A DNA stretch of 39,145 nucleotides from Pseudomonas endophytica (GCF_001411475.1 NZ_LLWH01000166.1:1-39145), one strand, 5' to 3'. Shown: positions 1-8,289, counted from the stretch's first letter. Notes: generated from the sequence alone by a model not told the origin. Numbers and translations: made by a program.

Positions 1-1022
1 ACGGTGGTTGATGGGTCCAGAGGGTTGCCTGGCTTCCATTCTTTGAGCGCCTCGATGACCAGAGGCAGGAATTTGTCTTTGATCGAACGCTCGACCAGCA
101 GACGTGAACCGGCGGTGCAGACTTCGCCTTGGTTAAAAGCAATGGCGCTGGCAGCGGCTTGGGCAGCGGCTTGTAGGTCTGGAGCATCAGCGAACACGAT
201 GTTCGGGCTTTTACCGCCAGCTTCTAGCCAGATGCGCTTCATGTTGGACTCGCCCGAGTAAATCAGCAGTTGCTTAGCGATTTTGGTCGAGCCGGTGAAC
301 ACCAGCGTATCAACGTCATTGTGCAAGGCCAGTGCCTTGCCTACCGTGTGGCCGTAGCCTGGCAGAACGTTCAGCACACCGGCTGGGATACCGGCTTCAA
401 CGGCCAGAGCCGCGATGCGGATGGCGGTCAGCGGGGATTTTTCGGACGGCTTGAGGATCACCGAGTTACCGGTTGACAGCGCAGGGCCGAGTTTCCAGCA
501 CGCCATCATTAGAGGGAAGTTCCACGGCACGATGGCAGCAACTACGCCGACGGCTTCGCGGGTTACTAGGCCCAGTTGATCGTGCGGGGTGGCTGCGACT
601 TCATCGTAAATCTTGTCGATGGCCTCACCGCTCCAGCTCAGCGCGCCGGCAGCTCCCTGTACGTCGATGTTTAAGGAGTCACTGATAGGCTTGCCCATGT
701 CCAGGGTTTCAAGCAGGGCCAGTTCTACGGCGTTTTGCTTGAGCAGACCGGCAAAGCGGATCATGGCGGCTTTACGTTTGGCTGGCGCCAGGCGCGACCA
801 GACACCCGAGTCGAAGGTTGTGCGCGCGTTTTCTACGGCGCGCTGGGCATCTGCGGTATCGCAACTGGCAACCTTGCCCAGTAAGCGGCCATCGACCGGG
901 CTGAGACACTCGAACGTTTCTTTGGACACCGCATCGGTGTATTCACCGTTGATGTAGGCGCGACCTTCAATGTTCAGCTGTTGGGCTCGTTGTTCCCAGT
1001 CTGCACGCGTCAGGGTGGTCAT
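1..1022 (-). CDS. puuC: Aldehyde dehydrogenase, PuuC/KauB type (3' end outside window)
   Basis: NAD(P)-dependent aldehyde dehydrogenase, most like the Pseudomonas enzymes (KauB/PauC, E. coli PuuC) that oxidise gamma-glutamyl-aminobutyraldehyde or guanidinobutyraldehyde in polyamine and arginine catabolism. The first 340 codons are present; the C-terminus lies beyond base 1. Visible marks are VPWNFP, the FTGST loop, the general-base Glu in LEAGGKSPN at residue 267 and the catalytic Cys in GEVCTAG at residue 302, the standard family position. The start ATG at 1022 follows a strong GAGGAGGA ribosome site. It is divergent from the cupin gene across a 241-bp gap. The family is certain; the exact aldehyde substrate is inferred from similarity and from recalled gene order (PA5312 position). 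Confidence 0.93.
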   Translation of the reverse strand, partial: MTTLTRADWEQRAQQLNIEGRAYINGEYTDAVSKETFECLSPVDGRLLGKVASCDTADAQRAVENARTTFDSGVWSRLAPAKRKAAMIRFAGLLKQNAVELALLETLDMGKPISDSLNIDVQGAAGALSWSGEAIDKIYDEVAATPHDQLGLVTREAVGVVAAIVPWNFPLMMACWKLGPALSTGNSVILKPSEKSPLTAIRIAALAVEAGIPAGVLNVLPGYGHTVGKALALHNDVDTLVFTGSTKIAKQLLIYSGESNMKRIWLEAGGKSPNIVFADAPDLQAAAQAAASAIAFNQGEVCTAGSRLLVERSIKDKFLPLVIEALKEWKPGNPLDPSTT

Positions 1023-1263
1023 TCGAGTGTCCTCCTCTCATGTTGAAATACATTCGCCACGACGATTTTGGCATGGCGTTTCAGGAATGCTGTCCAATCC
1101 TCTAGAGTGATCGGCACGAGGCATGTGCCACCCTAAACCAGTGTCCTACGGACTTTCAATATATTTGACACTGAGGTCGCAAACGGCATGGCTTGTTCGT
1201 TTTAATAAACATAGACTCTAGTCTTTCAGACCAATCACGCTGTCTTTTCGGGGGGATAAATCA

Positions 1264-1626
1264 ATGAACATTGAAAGCGTCGTCGACTTCAGCACCGCCA
1301 ATACCAAAGCCGAGCGCTACAGTCAGGCACCCGAAAAATGCTTGAAGGGCAATCCCGAGCAAATCCAGCATAACCATTACGCCAGTGCCTGTGGGCAGTT
1401 AAACGCAGGCATGTGGGAAAGTGATGTGGGCCATTGGGAGGTCAATTTCACTGAGCACGAATATTGTGAAATTGTGCAGGGCGTTTCGGTGTTGCGTGAC
1501 CGAGAAGGTAACGCCAAGACCCTGCGTACGGGGGATCGCTTTGTCATCCCGGCCGGCTTTAAGGGGACGTGGGAAGTGCTTGAGACTTGTCGGAAGTTTT
1601 ACGTGACGTTTGAGCAGAAGCCCTGA
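1264..1626 (+). CDS. Small cupin-fold protein (DUF861/EutQ-like)
   Basis: A 120-residue single-domain protein of the cupin_3 (DUF861) type. The cupin motifs can be followed: WEVNFTEHEYCEIVQG (residues about 58-73) as the first strand pair, then the turn LRTGDRFVIPAGFKGTWEV (about 86-104). It has no signal peptide, so it should be cytoplasmic. The start ATG is preceded by GGGGGAT. It corresponds to the hypothetical gene next to rpmG in P. aeruginosa (PA5314, from memory). Its place divergent from a polyamine aldehyde dehydrogenase suggests a role in nitrogen or amine metabolism, but no ligand or reaction can be read from the sequence. A strong terminator follows. Confidence 0.85.
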   Translation: MNIESVVDFSTANTKAERYSQAPEKCLKGNPEQIQHNHYASACGQLNAGMWESDVGHWEVNFTEHEYCEIVQGVSVLRDREGNAKTLRTGDRFVIPAGFKGTWEVLETCRKFYVTFEQKP

Positions 1627-1651
1627 AAGTCACGAACCAGAGCGTTTCCCA

Positions 1652-1685
1652 AAGCCCTGCCATCGTTAATGGCAGGGCTTTTTTT
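1652..1685 (+). terminator. Rho-independent terminator of the cupin gene
   Basis: A perfect 12-bp stem (AAGCCCTGCCAT at 1652-1663, ATGGCAGGGCTT at 1669-1680) with a 5-base loop, followed by a T run to 1685, 26 bases after the cupin stop codon. Confidence 0.93.
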
Positions 1686-1769
1686 GTGCTGGATTTAATG
1701 TGGAGATAGGATGTATTCAGTTACAGCTTGGCGTCCGTCATATTTGAAATTAGATCCAGAATTTAATGT

Positions 1770-1798
1770 GTGCAGAGATTGATTTTATCGGTCTGCAC
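1770..1798 (+). promoter_or_regulatory. Inverted repeat upstream of the I78 cassette
   Basis: GTGCAGA (1770-1776) and TCTGCAC (1792-1798) form a 7-bp inverted repeat with a 15-base AT-rich centre, 42 bases before the first inhibitor gene. It could be an operator or a leader hairpin. No clear -35/-10 pair was found nearby, so the role is only a guess. Confidence 0.35.
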
Positions 1799-1840
1799 AA
1801 GGGCTAAATTCGCCTACCTCTTAAATTAAAAGGAAACAAT

Positions 1841-2137
1841 ATGACAACGTTAATCTCTACCCAAAAATCTATTTTAGCTGCCCTTATTGTCACGGTATGT
1901 GCGTCTGCACCGGCCATGGCTGCCGAAGATGGGAAGTGCAGGACTGATATTTCATACAATACTCTAGTGCCCCTAGATGCCACGTCGGAAAACTTTGAAG
2001 TTCTGCGCAACGCATTTGAGGCAAAAAAAATACGCGTCGAGCGCAAAGGTATAGCCTATACAGCCGAATTCAATGAATATCGTTTGAGAATCAGTGTGGA
2101 TGCGGATAATAAAATAAGCGGCTACCGCTGCGGGTAA
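1841..2137 (+). CDS. Secreted I78-like peptidase inhibitor, copy 1
   Basis: A 98-residue protein with a Sec signal peptide (hydrophobic core around residues 11-26, likely cleavage after AMA, residues 25-27) and a mature part of about 70 residues. The mature part aligns with the paralogue just downstream: GKC near the N-terminus, AT.E..E..R, RVER.G..YT.E.N..RLR, and a terminal Tyr-Arg-Cys-Gly. The RLR...V....I....CG ending is characteristic of the I78 (Aspergillus elastase inhibitor) family. The two Cys could form a disulfide. The proline of the reactive-loop RPG in other members is Lys here, so this copy is the more diverged one. The start is set by AAAAGGAAA 8 bases upstream. AT-rich relative to its flanks. 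Target protease unknown. Confidence 0.7.
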   Translation: MTTLISTQKSILAALIVTVCASAPAMAAEDGKCRTDISYNTLVPLDATSENFEVLRNAFEAKKIRVERKGIAYTAEFNEYRLRISVDADNKISGYRCG

Positions 2138-2199
2138 TTGGGTCCTAGTCGATATTTGCCAAGAATGTAAATGCTCGTTTTATTTTGCAAGGAAGTGAA

Positions 2200-2499
2200 A
2201 TGAATACGTTATTTAATATGAAAAAAGTAGCCATTGCGTGCTCGATTGTCTTATGGGCAGGAAGCGTCCAAGTATCGGCTGCTGAAAGTGAACTAGGAAA
2301 ATGCAATCTGGACTTCGCCCAGACCAAGATCCTGCATGCGGCAACCCCTGAGTTTGTAGAAAGCATACGCCAGCGCTCCGGCGCGACGGTGACGCGCGTT
2401 GAAAGGCCGGGCGAGATCTACACAAATGAGTACAACGCAGATCGGCTACGCGTCATTGTCAACAAAAACAATATTATTCAACATTATGTGTGTGGATAA
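2200..2499 (+). CDS. Secreted I78-type peptidase inhibitor, copy 2
   Basis: A 99-residue exported protein: signal peptide around residues 7-28 (hydrophobic IACSIVLWAG, cleavage near VSAA), then a compact I78 domain with ATPEFVESIRQ, VTRVERPGEIYT, ADRLRVIV and a terminal VCG. This matches the I78 consensus closely, including the ERPG loop. I chose the ATG at 2200 because AAGGAAG lies 4 bases upstream of it; an in-frame TTG at 2185 overlaps that ribosome site. It lies 62 bases after its paralogue and 9 bases before the next gene, so the three probably form one transcript. The expected role is inhibition of a serine or metalloprotease in the periplasm or outside the cell. Confidence 0.82.
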   Translation: MNTLFNMKKVAIACSIVLWAGSVQVSAAESELGKCNLDFAQTKILHAATPEFVESIRQRSGATVTRVERPGEIYTNEYNADRLRVIVNKNNIIQHYVCG

Positions 2500-2508
2500 G
2501 GTGGGCGT

Positions 2509-3120
2509 ATGAAATACTCACTGGATCAAGAAAAAAGCTTCTGTGCAGATATCTACTGGAAGGGTAAAGACCAAGTACTGCATAAAGTCGCTGCTACGAT
2601 GAATAATGAGACTATTTTTAAAAATAATGACGGTTGGCTGTTTGCAGGAAAAGATAATTACACAAAGCGCTTGAGTAATGGAATGATCTGGGACCGTTAT
2701 TTGGTGGAGTTAAGTTTTTGGTTTGGTTGTTATGTGCGTGAGGATGGCCGGCACCTTTATCGTATCGCCTCCTTCACACGCCACCTTGCACAGCATGACG
2801 ATAGAAACCACCGTTTTAATGGGCATCAGGTTGATATCAGTAGAGGTGGTTTTTTAGGTTTGTACGATATTCACGTTGACTATATCCACCCTGGGAGATA
2901 CTTGGAGAAGTTGTTGTTTCAACTTGATAACCTTCCGCCCGAGGCTAAAGATATAGGCCAAGTTTTTAACAATGTGCAGTTGATCAGCCCTAACGGACAT
3001 CAGATCAGGGGGGTAGATGATGAAGGTTATCCTTTCTTGAATGAACGCGTGCCAGGGGAAATGGGCTCGTTCACGCTGAAAGTGCTTGAAGCGAGATACC
3101 TATTTCCGTATCCAGGATAG
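2509..3120 (+). CDS. Unrecognised 203-residue protein of the I78 cassette
   Basis: I do not recognise this protein. It has no signal peptide or membrane segment. It is rich in aromatic residues and His (for example LSFWFGCYVRED around residues 67-78, FTRHLAQHDDRNHRFNGH around 89-106, YDIHVDYIHPGRY around 118-130), which suggests a compact beta-rich domain. The ATG follows AAGGTGGG and lies 9 bases after the second inhibitor gene, so it is likely translated from the same mRNA. Base composition is AT-rich with poly-A/T codons unlike the core genes on both sides, pointing to recent acquisition. It might be the target, partner or passenger of the inhibitors; nothing in the sequence decides this. 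Confidence 0.65.
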   Translation: MKYSLDQEKSFCADIYWKGKDQVLHKVAATMNNETIFKNNDGWLFAGKDNYTKRLSNGMIWDRYLVELSFWFGCYVREDGRHLYRIASFTRHLAQHDDRNHRFNGHQVDISRGGFLGLYDIHVDYIHPGRYLEKLLFQLDNLPPEAKDIGQVFNNVQLISPNGHQIRGVDDEGYPFLNERVPGEMGSFTLKVLEARYLFPYPG

Positions 3121-3188
3121 GATTTTCAACATCAGGTTCTGTAGGGGGCTGACCGCTGTATCCCCACATTCCGAGGTTTGCATGAGCA

Positions 3189-3228
3189 ACAAAAAAGGCC
3201 CGTATCGCGAGATAAGGGCCTTTTTTGT
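3189..3228. terminator. Bidirectional terminator between the I78 cassette and rpmG
   Basis: AAAAAAGGCCC (3191-3201) pairs with GGGCCTTTTTT (3216-3226) across a 14-base loop. A and T runs flank both sides, so it can end the rpmB-rpmG transcript on the minus strand (15 bases after rpmG) and the cassette transcript on the plus strand. Confidence 0.88.
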
Positions 3229-3242
3229 AGAAGAAAAACCAA

Positions 3243-3398
3243 TTACTTGATTTTGGCTTCTTTGTAGATAACGTGCTTGCGAACCCGCGGATCGAATTTT
3301 TTGATTTCGATTTTGTCCGGAGTGGTGCGCTTGTTCTTATCTGTGGTGTAGAAATGGCCTGTACCAGCGCTCGACACCAAACGGATCAATTCACGCAT
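3243..3398 (-). CDS. rpmG: Ribosomal protein L33
   Basis: A 51-residue protein, the usual length of L33: it starts [17 protein letters not shown], continues [14 protein letters not shown] and ends in a Lys-rich tail. It is a component of the 50S subunit near the tRNA exit site. This is the Cys-free form, without the zinc-binding Cys pairs found in some L33 variants. It follows rpmB by 11 bases and shares its transcript; GGGAGCTA supplies the ribosome site. A terminator lies directly downstream. Confidence 0.97.
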   Translation of the reverse strand: MRELIRLVSSAGTGHFYTTDKNKRTTPDKIEIKKFDPRVRKHVIYKEAKIK

Positions 3399-3409
3399 GA
3401 TTAGCTCCC

Positions 3410-3643
3410 TTAGATCTTGCCAGCGCGACGGATTTCGGCCAGCACGACAGTGATGCCACGCTTGTCGATGATACGCATGCCTTTAGCAGATACGCGCAGA
3501 CGCACGAAACGTTTCTCTTCTTCAACCCAGAAGCGGTGATGCTGCAGGTTCGGCAGGAAACGACGACGGGTTTTGTTATTTGCGTGGGAAATGTTATTCC
3601 CAGTCACCGGACCCTTACCGGTAACTTGACAGACTCTCGACAT
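3410..3643 (-). CDS. rpmB: Ribosomal protein L28
   Basis: A 77-residue basic protein, typical for L28 of gamma-proteobacteria: [20 protein letters not shown] at the N-terminus, the [13 protein letters not shown] motif at about 22-34 and a [18 protein letters not shown] segment at about 46-63. It belongs to the 50S subunit. First gene of rpmB-rpmG, transcribed on the minus strand from a promoter about 150 bases upstream, with a structured leader (see the hairpin entry). Confidence 0.98.
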   Translation of the reverse strand: MSRVCQVTGKGPVTGNNISHANNKTRRRFLPNLQHHRFWVEEEKRFVRLRVSAKGMRIIDKRGITVVLAEIRRAGKI

Positions 3644-3663
3644 GCCTCAGCCCTCTAAAACCA

Positions 3664-3689
3664 CATGCCCAACCCGGCATGGGTTGGCC
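3664..3689 (-). promoter_or_regulatory. Alternative hairpins in the rpmB leader
   Basis: Two inverted repeats share bases: CATGCC/GGCATG (3664-3669 and 3676-3681, perfect 6 bp) and CCAACCC/GGGTTGG (3669-3675 and 3681-3687, 7 bp). They cannot form together. They lie 21-46 bases upstream of the rpmB start in the transcribed leader, where a ribosomal-protein operon could be controlled. Function is inferred only. Confidence 0.4.
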
Positions 3690-3793
3690 GCTTAATCTCT
3701 CAGTCATTTGGCGCTAGGCGCCGCGTTTCTTTAAGGGTCTTACCGGCTACACCTACAAACGAAGGAACCGGGCCCCTAGAAAAGAGCGCTGCT

Positions 3794-3822
3794 TTATACC
3801 AGAAAGACTAAAGCGCAACAAC
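3794..3822 (-). promoter_or_regulatory. Sigma70-type promoter of rpmB-rpmG
   Basis: On the minus strand TTGTTG (3817-3822) and TATAAA (3794-3799) are separated by exactly 17 bases. Placing the start of transcription around 3787 gives a leader of about 145 bases before rpmB. The stretch 3644-4180 holds no convincing gene: it contains this promoter, the leader hairpins and the REP hairpin described separately. Confidence 0.65.
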
Positions 3823-3997
3823 AAGCAGTGTGATTTGTTGTGATTAATAAAGGCGGCATTCTAGCGTGAACCCTTGCTAAAGCCTATGCCTAGCGAGGGC
3901 GAACCGCTCGTCGCTAGATTAAAGGTTTCAGGTGAGGTGCCGGCCAATCTTGATGTGGACCTTGCCTCTGGAAACCAGAATTTGAGGACGCTGATGA

Positions 3998-4073
3998 CCG
4001 TAGGAGCTGCCGAAGGCTGCGATCTTTTTATTCCGGGAGATCTAAAGATCGCAGCCTTCGGCAGCTCCTACGG
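3998..4073. repeat. REP/REPIN hairpin, class I, perfect
   Basis: Two 30-base arms (3998-4027 and 4044-4073) are exact reverse complements around a 16-base centre. Each carries the Pseudomonas REP core GGAGCTGCCGAAGGCTGCG. The pair of inverted REPs is the REPIN arrangement usually dispersed by a RAYT transposase; no RAYT gene is in this window. Confidence 0.92.
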
Positions 4074-4180
4074 GTGAACGATGCTATTAAAGAGTAGTCA
4101 TTTATCAATCCGATCACTAGGGTAGACCTTTTCCAGACTGCACTCGCAGATGGGCCAACGACTTGCAAAGGAATCAGAAT

Positions 4181-5767
4181 ATGCGTCTCGCTGCTGCCCC
4201 CTTGTTGCTTACCTTTTGCCTGAGCCCGCTGGCTCAAGCGGCCACCCTGAGTGTTTGCACCGAGGCAAGCCCTGAAGGCTTCGATGTTGTGCAGTACAAC
4301 TCGCTGACCACGACCAATGCTTCAGCTGACGTATTGATGAATAGCTTGGTCAACTATGACGCGCAAGCCGCCAAATTGGTGCCCAGCTTGGCGCAGAGCT
4401 GGTCAGTGTCGCCTGACGGCCTCGTGTATGAGTTCAAACTGCGCCCAGGGGTCAAGTTCCATAGCACGCCTTACTTCACCCCGACTCGCGAATTGAATGC
4501 CGATGACGTGCGCTTCAGCTTCGAACGCATGCTCGACACTGACAACCCGTGGCATAAGGTGGCGCAAAGCGGCTTCCCGCATGCACAGTCTCTGCAACTG
4601 CCTGAGCTGATCAAAAAGATTGAAACCCCCGATCCGCTGACCGTGCGCTTTACCCTCAGTCACGCGGATTCAACGTTTTTGCCCGCTTTGAGCATGGGCT
4701 TTGCGTCGATCTATTCGGCTGAATATGCGGATAAATTGCTAAAGGCTGGCACTCCCGAGCTGATGAACAGCGAGCCGATTGGTACGGGCCCCTTTGTGTT
4801 CAGCCGTTACCAAAAGGATGCAGTGGTTCGTTACAAGGCCAACCCTGATTATTTCGCAGGCAAACCCGCGCTCGATGGGCTGATTTACGCCATTACCCCA
4901 GATGCCAATGTTCGTCTTCAAAGACTGCGGCGCAACGAGTGCCAGATTGCACTCTCGCCCAAGCCGTTGGATGTTGAAGCCGCGCTTAAAGACTCCGCAC
5001 TGGCAGTCGCTCAGACACCAGCCTTCATGACCGCGTTTGTAGCCCTCAACACACAGCACCCGCCATTAGACAAGCCAGAAGTGCGTCAGGCCATTAATCT
5101 GGCGTTTGACAAAGAGACGTACCTCAAAGCGGTGTTTGAAAACAGCGCACAGGCTGCCAACGGTATATATCCAGCGAACACTTGGAGCTACGCCAAAGAC
5201 TTGCCAGGCTATGCCTATGACCCGCAAAAGGCTCGAGATCTGCTGGCCAAGGCGGGCCTTAAGGACGGTTTTAAAACCACTATTTGGACGCGTCCTACTA
5301 GCAGCGTACTGAACCCCAACCCGAGTCTGGGTGCTCAGTTGCTGCAAGCGGATTTGGCAAAAATTGGTATCGAAGCGGATATTCGGGTGATCGAGTGGGG
5401 CGAGTTGATTCGTCGCGCCAAAGCGGGCGAACACGATTTGCTGTTTATGGGCTGGGCGGGCGATAACGGTGACCCGGACAACTTCCTAACGCCGCAGTTT
5501 TCATGCGCGGCGGTGAAGTCTGGGACCAACTTTGCGCGCTACTGCGATAAAACTCTCGACAACCTAATAAGCCAAGGTAAAACCGTCAGCGATCAAGACA
5601 AGCGCAGCGCGTTGTATCAAAAAGCTCAGGCATTGATTCAGCAGCAGGCGCTGTGGCTGCCGCTGGCGCATCCAACGGCCTACGCGCTAACCCGTAAAGA
5701 TGTACAGGGTTATCAGGCAAGCCCATTTGGGCGCCAGGACTTTTCGACGGTTAGCGTTAAGCCTTAA
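4181..5767 (+). CDS. dppA: Periplasmic dipeptide-binding protein of an ABC transporter (DppA-like)
   Basis: A 528-residue solute-binding protein of the SBP_bac_5 family. It has a Sec signal peptide (residues 1-20, cleavage after AQA) and the family landmarks LSVCTEASPEGFDVVQYN at the mature N-terminus, LVPSLAQSWSVSPDGLVYEF, the family signature around YTG-type turn SEPIGTGPFVFSRY (about 203-216) and DPDNFLTPQFSC near the C-terminus. It should bind di- or short peptides in the periplasm. I set the start at 4181 because AAAGGAA lies 7 bases upstream; a longer in-frame TTG start would include that site. No permease or ATPase gene is adjacent, so it must work with a DppBCDF complex encoded elsewhere. 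It matches the position of PA5317 (DppA5, from memory). It ends 3 bases from the convergent radC. Confidence 0.92.
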   Translation: MRLAAAPLLLTFCLSPLAQAATLSVCTEASPEGFDVVQYNSLTTTNASADVLMNSLVNYDAQAAKLVPSLAQSWSVSPDGLVYEFKLRPGVKFHSTPYFTPTRELNADDVRFSFERMLDTDNPWHKVAQSGFPHAQSLQLPELIKKIETPDPLTVRFTLSHADSTFLPALSMGFASIYSAEYADKLLKAGTPELMNSEPIGTGPFVFSRYQKDAVVRYKANPDYFAGKPALDGLIYAITPDANVRLQRLRRNECQIALSPKPLDVEAALKDSALAVAQTPAFMTAFVALNTQHPPLDKPEVRQAINLAFDKETYLKAVFENSAQAANGIYPANTWSYAKDLPGYAYDPQKARDLLAKAGLKDGFKTTIWTRPTSSVLNPNPSLGAQLLQADLAKIGIEADIRVIEWGELIRRAKAGEHDLLFMGWAGDNGDPDNFLTPQFSCAAVKSGTNFARYCDKTLDNLISQGKTVSDQDKRSALYQKAQALIQQQALWLPLAHPTAYALTRKDVQGYQASPFGRQDFSTVSVKP

Positions 5768-5770
5768 GCG

Positions 5771-6445
5771 TCACATCCAGCCGTACTCGACCATCGACAG
5801 CGGTTCACCGTCGCCGACGATAAAGTGATCCAGTACTCGCACTTCGATCAGATCCAGCGCCTCTGTAAGGCGCTGGGTCAGGGTGCGGTCGGCTTGGCTA
5901 GGTTCGCAGATGCCTGAAGGGTGGTTATGGCAAAAAATAACGGCTGCCGCGTTATGCGCCAGTGCGCGCTTAACCACTTGGCGAGGGTAAACACTCGCGC
6001 TGTCGATAGAGCCTCTAAACAGCACCTCAAACGCCAGCATGCGATGTTTAGAGTCCATAAACAGGCAGCCGAACACTTCATGCGGCTCGTGTCGCAGCAA
6101 GGACTTTAGATAGTCGCGAACGGCCTGTGGGCTCTCCAGCGCAGAGTCTCTGCGCAGACGTTCGGCCAAATGCCGACGGCCCATTTCCAGTACGGCTTGC
6201 AGTTGGCTGAACTTGGCTGGCCCCAATCCGAGCTGCTGGCAAAACGCTTCGAGATCCGCTTCCAGCAAGGCCCTTAGGCTGCCGAACTCGTTGAGTAAAT
6301 GCCGAGCTAAATCGACCGCACTTTTGCCTGATACCCCTGTGCGCAGGAAGATTGCCAACAATTCGGCATCGGAAAGGCTGGCAGATCCATGTGCTAAAAG
6401 CTTCTCGCGCGGTCGTTCGGCCGCGGGCCAATCTCTAATACTCAT
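5771..6445 (-). CDS. radC: RadC family protein (JAMM/MPN+ domain)
   Basis: A 224-residue member of the RadC/YicR family. The N-terminus has [13 protein letters not shown] start and a helix-hairpin-helix-like part ([14 protein letters not shown], then [11 protein letters not shown] at about 75-85). The C-terminal half is the JAMM metalloprotease-like domain: Glu in EVLFRGS (residue 140), the HNHPSG box (His173, His175) and Asp186 complete the metal site. The old link to DNA repair has been questioned for the family, so the true reaction is unknown. ATG at 6445 follows AAGGAAGG; an upstream in-frame GTG sits inside the spacer. It is divergent from coaBC and convergent with the dipeptide-binding gene, with almost no gap. 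Confidence 0.93.
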   Translation of the reverse strand: MSIRDWPAAERPREKLLAHGSASLSDAELLAIFLRTGVSGKSAVDLARHLLNEFGSLRALLEADLEAFCQQLGLGPAKFSQLQAVLEMGRRHLAERLRRDSALESPQAVRDYLKSLLRHEPHEVFGCLFMDSKHRMLAFEVLFRGSIDSASVYPRQVVKRALAHNAAAVIFCHNHPSGICEPSQADRTLTQRLTEALDLIEVRVLDHFIVGDGEPLSMVEYGWM

Positions 6446-6568
6446 CACACCTTCCTTGTCAGTAGGCGCCGCTGTTCCGTAGCAAGCGCTGTGTTATCTT
6501 AGCCCATCATTATTGCGTGGCATTTGGCCATTTTCCGCGCAGTCATCATCGAACTAAAAGGCAGGCCT

Positions 6569-7777
6569 ATGCAGCGGCTGTATCGAAAACGCATTGTTTT
6601 GGGCGTCGGCGGCGGCATTGCTGCTTACAAGAGTGCAGAGCTGGTTCGCCGCCTGCTGGATCAAGGTGCTGAAGTCCGTGTTGTCATGACCCGAGGCGGC
6701 AGTGAGTTCATTACTCCACTGACCATGCAGGCTTTGTCTGGACACCCCGTTCACCTGGATTTGCTAGATCCAGAAGCAGAAGCCGCCATGGGCCACATTG
6801 AGTTGGCCAAATGGGCTGATCTGGTGCTCATCGCGCCTGCAACCGCCGACTTGATCGCCCGTCTGGCGCAGGGGTTGGCTAATGATTTGCTGACCACGCT
6901 GGTATTGGCCACGGACGCGACGGTTGCCATCGCTCCTGCTATGAATCAGGCCATGTGGCGCGATCCGGCGACTCAGGCCAATACACAATTGCTCCAAAGC
7001 CGTGGCCTTAAGGTGGTTGGCCCGGCCTCCGGCAGCCAAGCCTGTGGTGACGTGGGCTTTGGCCGCATGCTAGAAGCCGAAGACTTGGTGCATTGCGCGG
7101 CTGAGTGTTTCCAGCGTCAGGCGCTGACCGGTAAGCATGTACTGATCACGGCGGGACCAACCCAAGAAAACATCGACCCGGTGCGCTACATCACCAACCA
7201 TAGCTCCGGGAAAATGGGTTTTGCTTTGGCAGAAGCCGCGGCTGAAGCGGGTGCTCGTGTCACGCTGATCACTGGCCCCGTGCATTTGCCAACACCAGAT
7301 CGCGTCACCCGTATCGACGTGGTCAGCGCTCGCGACATGCTCGCCGCGTGTGAGGCTGCCATCCCTTGCGACGTGTTTATTGCTTCCGCAGCGGTTGCAG
7401 ACTACCGGCCCGAAGTCGTTGCCCCGCAAAAACTTAAAAAAGACCCTACCAAAGGCGACGGCCTGTTGCTGCAAATGGTGCGCAATCCAGACATTCTGGC
7501 CACTATTGCAACCCGTCCTGACCGCCCCTTTAGTGTTGGTTTCGCAGCGGAAACTGAGCACTTGCTCGATTACGCAGCGCGCAAGCTTAAAGACAAAAAT
7601 CTCGACCTGATTGTGGCCAACGATGTGGCTAACCCCAGCATCGGTTTCAACAGTGAAGAAAACGCCTGCAGTGTGATTGATCGCGACCTGCACGCCACCG
7701 TATTTGCCCAGACCAGCAAGGGTAAGATTGCCCGCCAGCTGGTCACTTTTATCGCCGAACGTCTGAACCAGGTTTAA
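6569..7777 (+). CDS. coaBC: Bifunctional phosphopantothenoylcysteine synthetase/decarboxylase
   Basis: CoaBC (Dfp), 402 residues, carries out two steps of coenzyme A synthesis in the cytosol. The N-terminal FMN-dependent decarboxylase shows [18 protein letters not shown], the active-site His in GHIELAKW, the PAMNQAMW motif and the substrate-loop Cys in [10 protein letters not shown]. The C-terminal synthetase begins near [18 protein letters not shown] and carries the nucleotide-binding [20 protein letters not shown] and IVANDV segments. The ATG at 6569 follows AAAGGCAGG and gives the expected N-terminus; a longer frame upstream is not supported. The dut start lies 5 bases after its stop, so the two are co-transcribed, as in other pseudomonads. 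Confidence 0.97.
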   Translation: MQRLYRKRIVLGVGGGIAAYKSAELVRRLLDQGAEVRVVMTRGGSEFITPLTMQALSGHPVHLDLLDPEAEAAMGHIELAKWADLVLIAPATADLIARLAQGLANDLLTTLVLATDATVAIAPAMNQAMWRDPATQANTQLLQSRGLKVVGPASGSQACGDVGFGRMLEAEDLVHCAAECFQRQALTGKHVLITAGPTQENIDPVRYITNHSSGKMGFALAEAAAEAGARVTLITGPVHLPTPDRVTRIDVVSARDMLAACEAAIPCDVFIASAAVADYRPEVVAPQKLKKDPTKGDGLLLQMVRNPDILATIATRPDRPFSVGFAAETEHLLDYAARKLKDKNLDLIVANDVANPSIGFNSEENACSVIDRDLHATVFAQTSKGKIARQLVTFIAERLNQV

Positions 7778-7782
7778 CTCGT

Positions 7783-8238
7783 ATGCACGCTTTGCAAGCC
7801 AAAATCCTTGATCCACGCATTGGTAACGAATTCCCGCTGCCGCACTACGCGACACCCGGCTCTGCGGGTCTTGACCTGCGCGCCATGCTCAAAGAAGACA
7901 CCGTTCTTGAACCCGGCCAAACCCTGCTCATCCCAACGGGTCTGTCGGTGTACATTGGCGATCCGGGCTTGGCTGCGCTGATCTTGCCGCGCTCGGGCTT
8001 GGGCCACAAACACGGCATCGTGCTGGGTAATCTGGTTGGTTTGATCGACTCCGATTACCAAGGTGAGCTGATGGTGTCGTGCTGGAACCGTGGCCAAACG
8101 GCGTTCACTGTCACCATCGGCGAGCGTATTGCGCAATTGGTGCTGGTGCCGGTGGTACAGGCGCACTTTGAGCTGGTAGAGCAGTTCGACGAAAGTCAGC
8201 GTGGCGCAGGTGGCTTTGGCCACTCTGGCACTCTCTAA
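7783..8238 (+). CDS. dut: Deoxyuridine 5'-triphosphate nucleotidohydrolase
   Basis: dUTPase of 151 residues, the usual length of the trimeric enzyme, which hydrolyses dUTP to dUMP and so keeps uracil out of DNA. The five family motifs are in order: [12 protein letters not shown] (residues about 23-34), [10 protein letters not shown] (about 69-78), [15 protein letters not shown] (about 82-96), IGERIAQLV (about 112-120) and the C-terminal [10 protein letters not shown] arm that closes over the active site. Located 5 bases downstream of coaBC in the same operon, 51 bases before algC. Confidence 0.98.
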   Translation: MHALQAKILDPRIGNEFPLPHYATPGSAGLDLRAMLKEDTVLEPGQTLLIPTGLSVYIGDPGLAALILPRSGLGHKHGIVLGNLVGLIDSDYQGELMVSCWNRGQTAFTVTIGERIAQLVLVPVVQAHFELVEQFDESQRGAGGFGHSGTL

Positions 8239-8289
8239 CCCTATTTATACGTATTCACCAAACTCTCTAAGAATGGAGTCTTCACCGTA

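Noticed and set aside
1165..1193. TTGACA at 1165-1170 as the -35 of a cupin-gene promoter
   Set aside because: No acceptable -10 lies 16-18 bases downstream (ATGGCT region), so the promoter cannot be placed with confidence.
3874..4077. Short open frame on the plus strand upstream of the dipeptide-binding gene
   Set aside because: It runs through the perfect REP hairpin, has no ribosome site and no recognisable protein pattern.
7070..7855. 261-codon open frame antisense to coaBC
   Set aside because: Shadow of the well-supported coaBC frame on the other strand.
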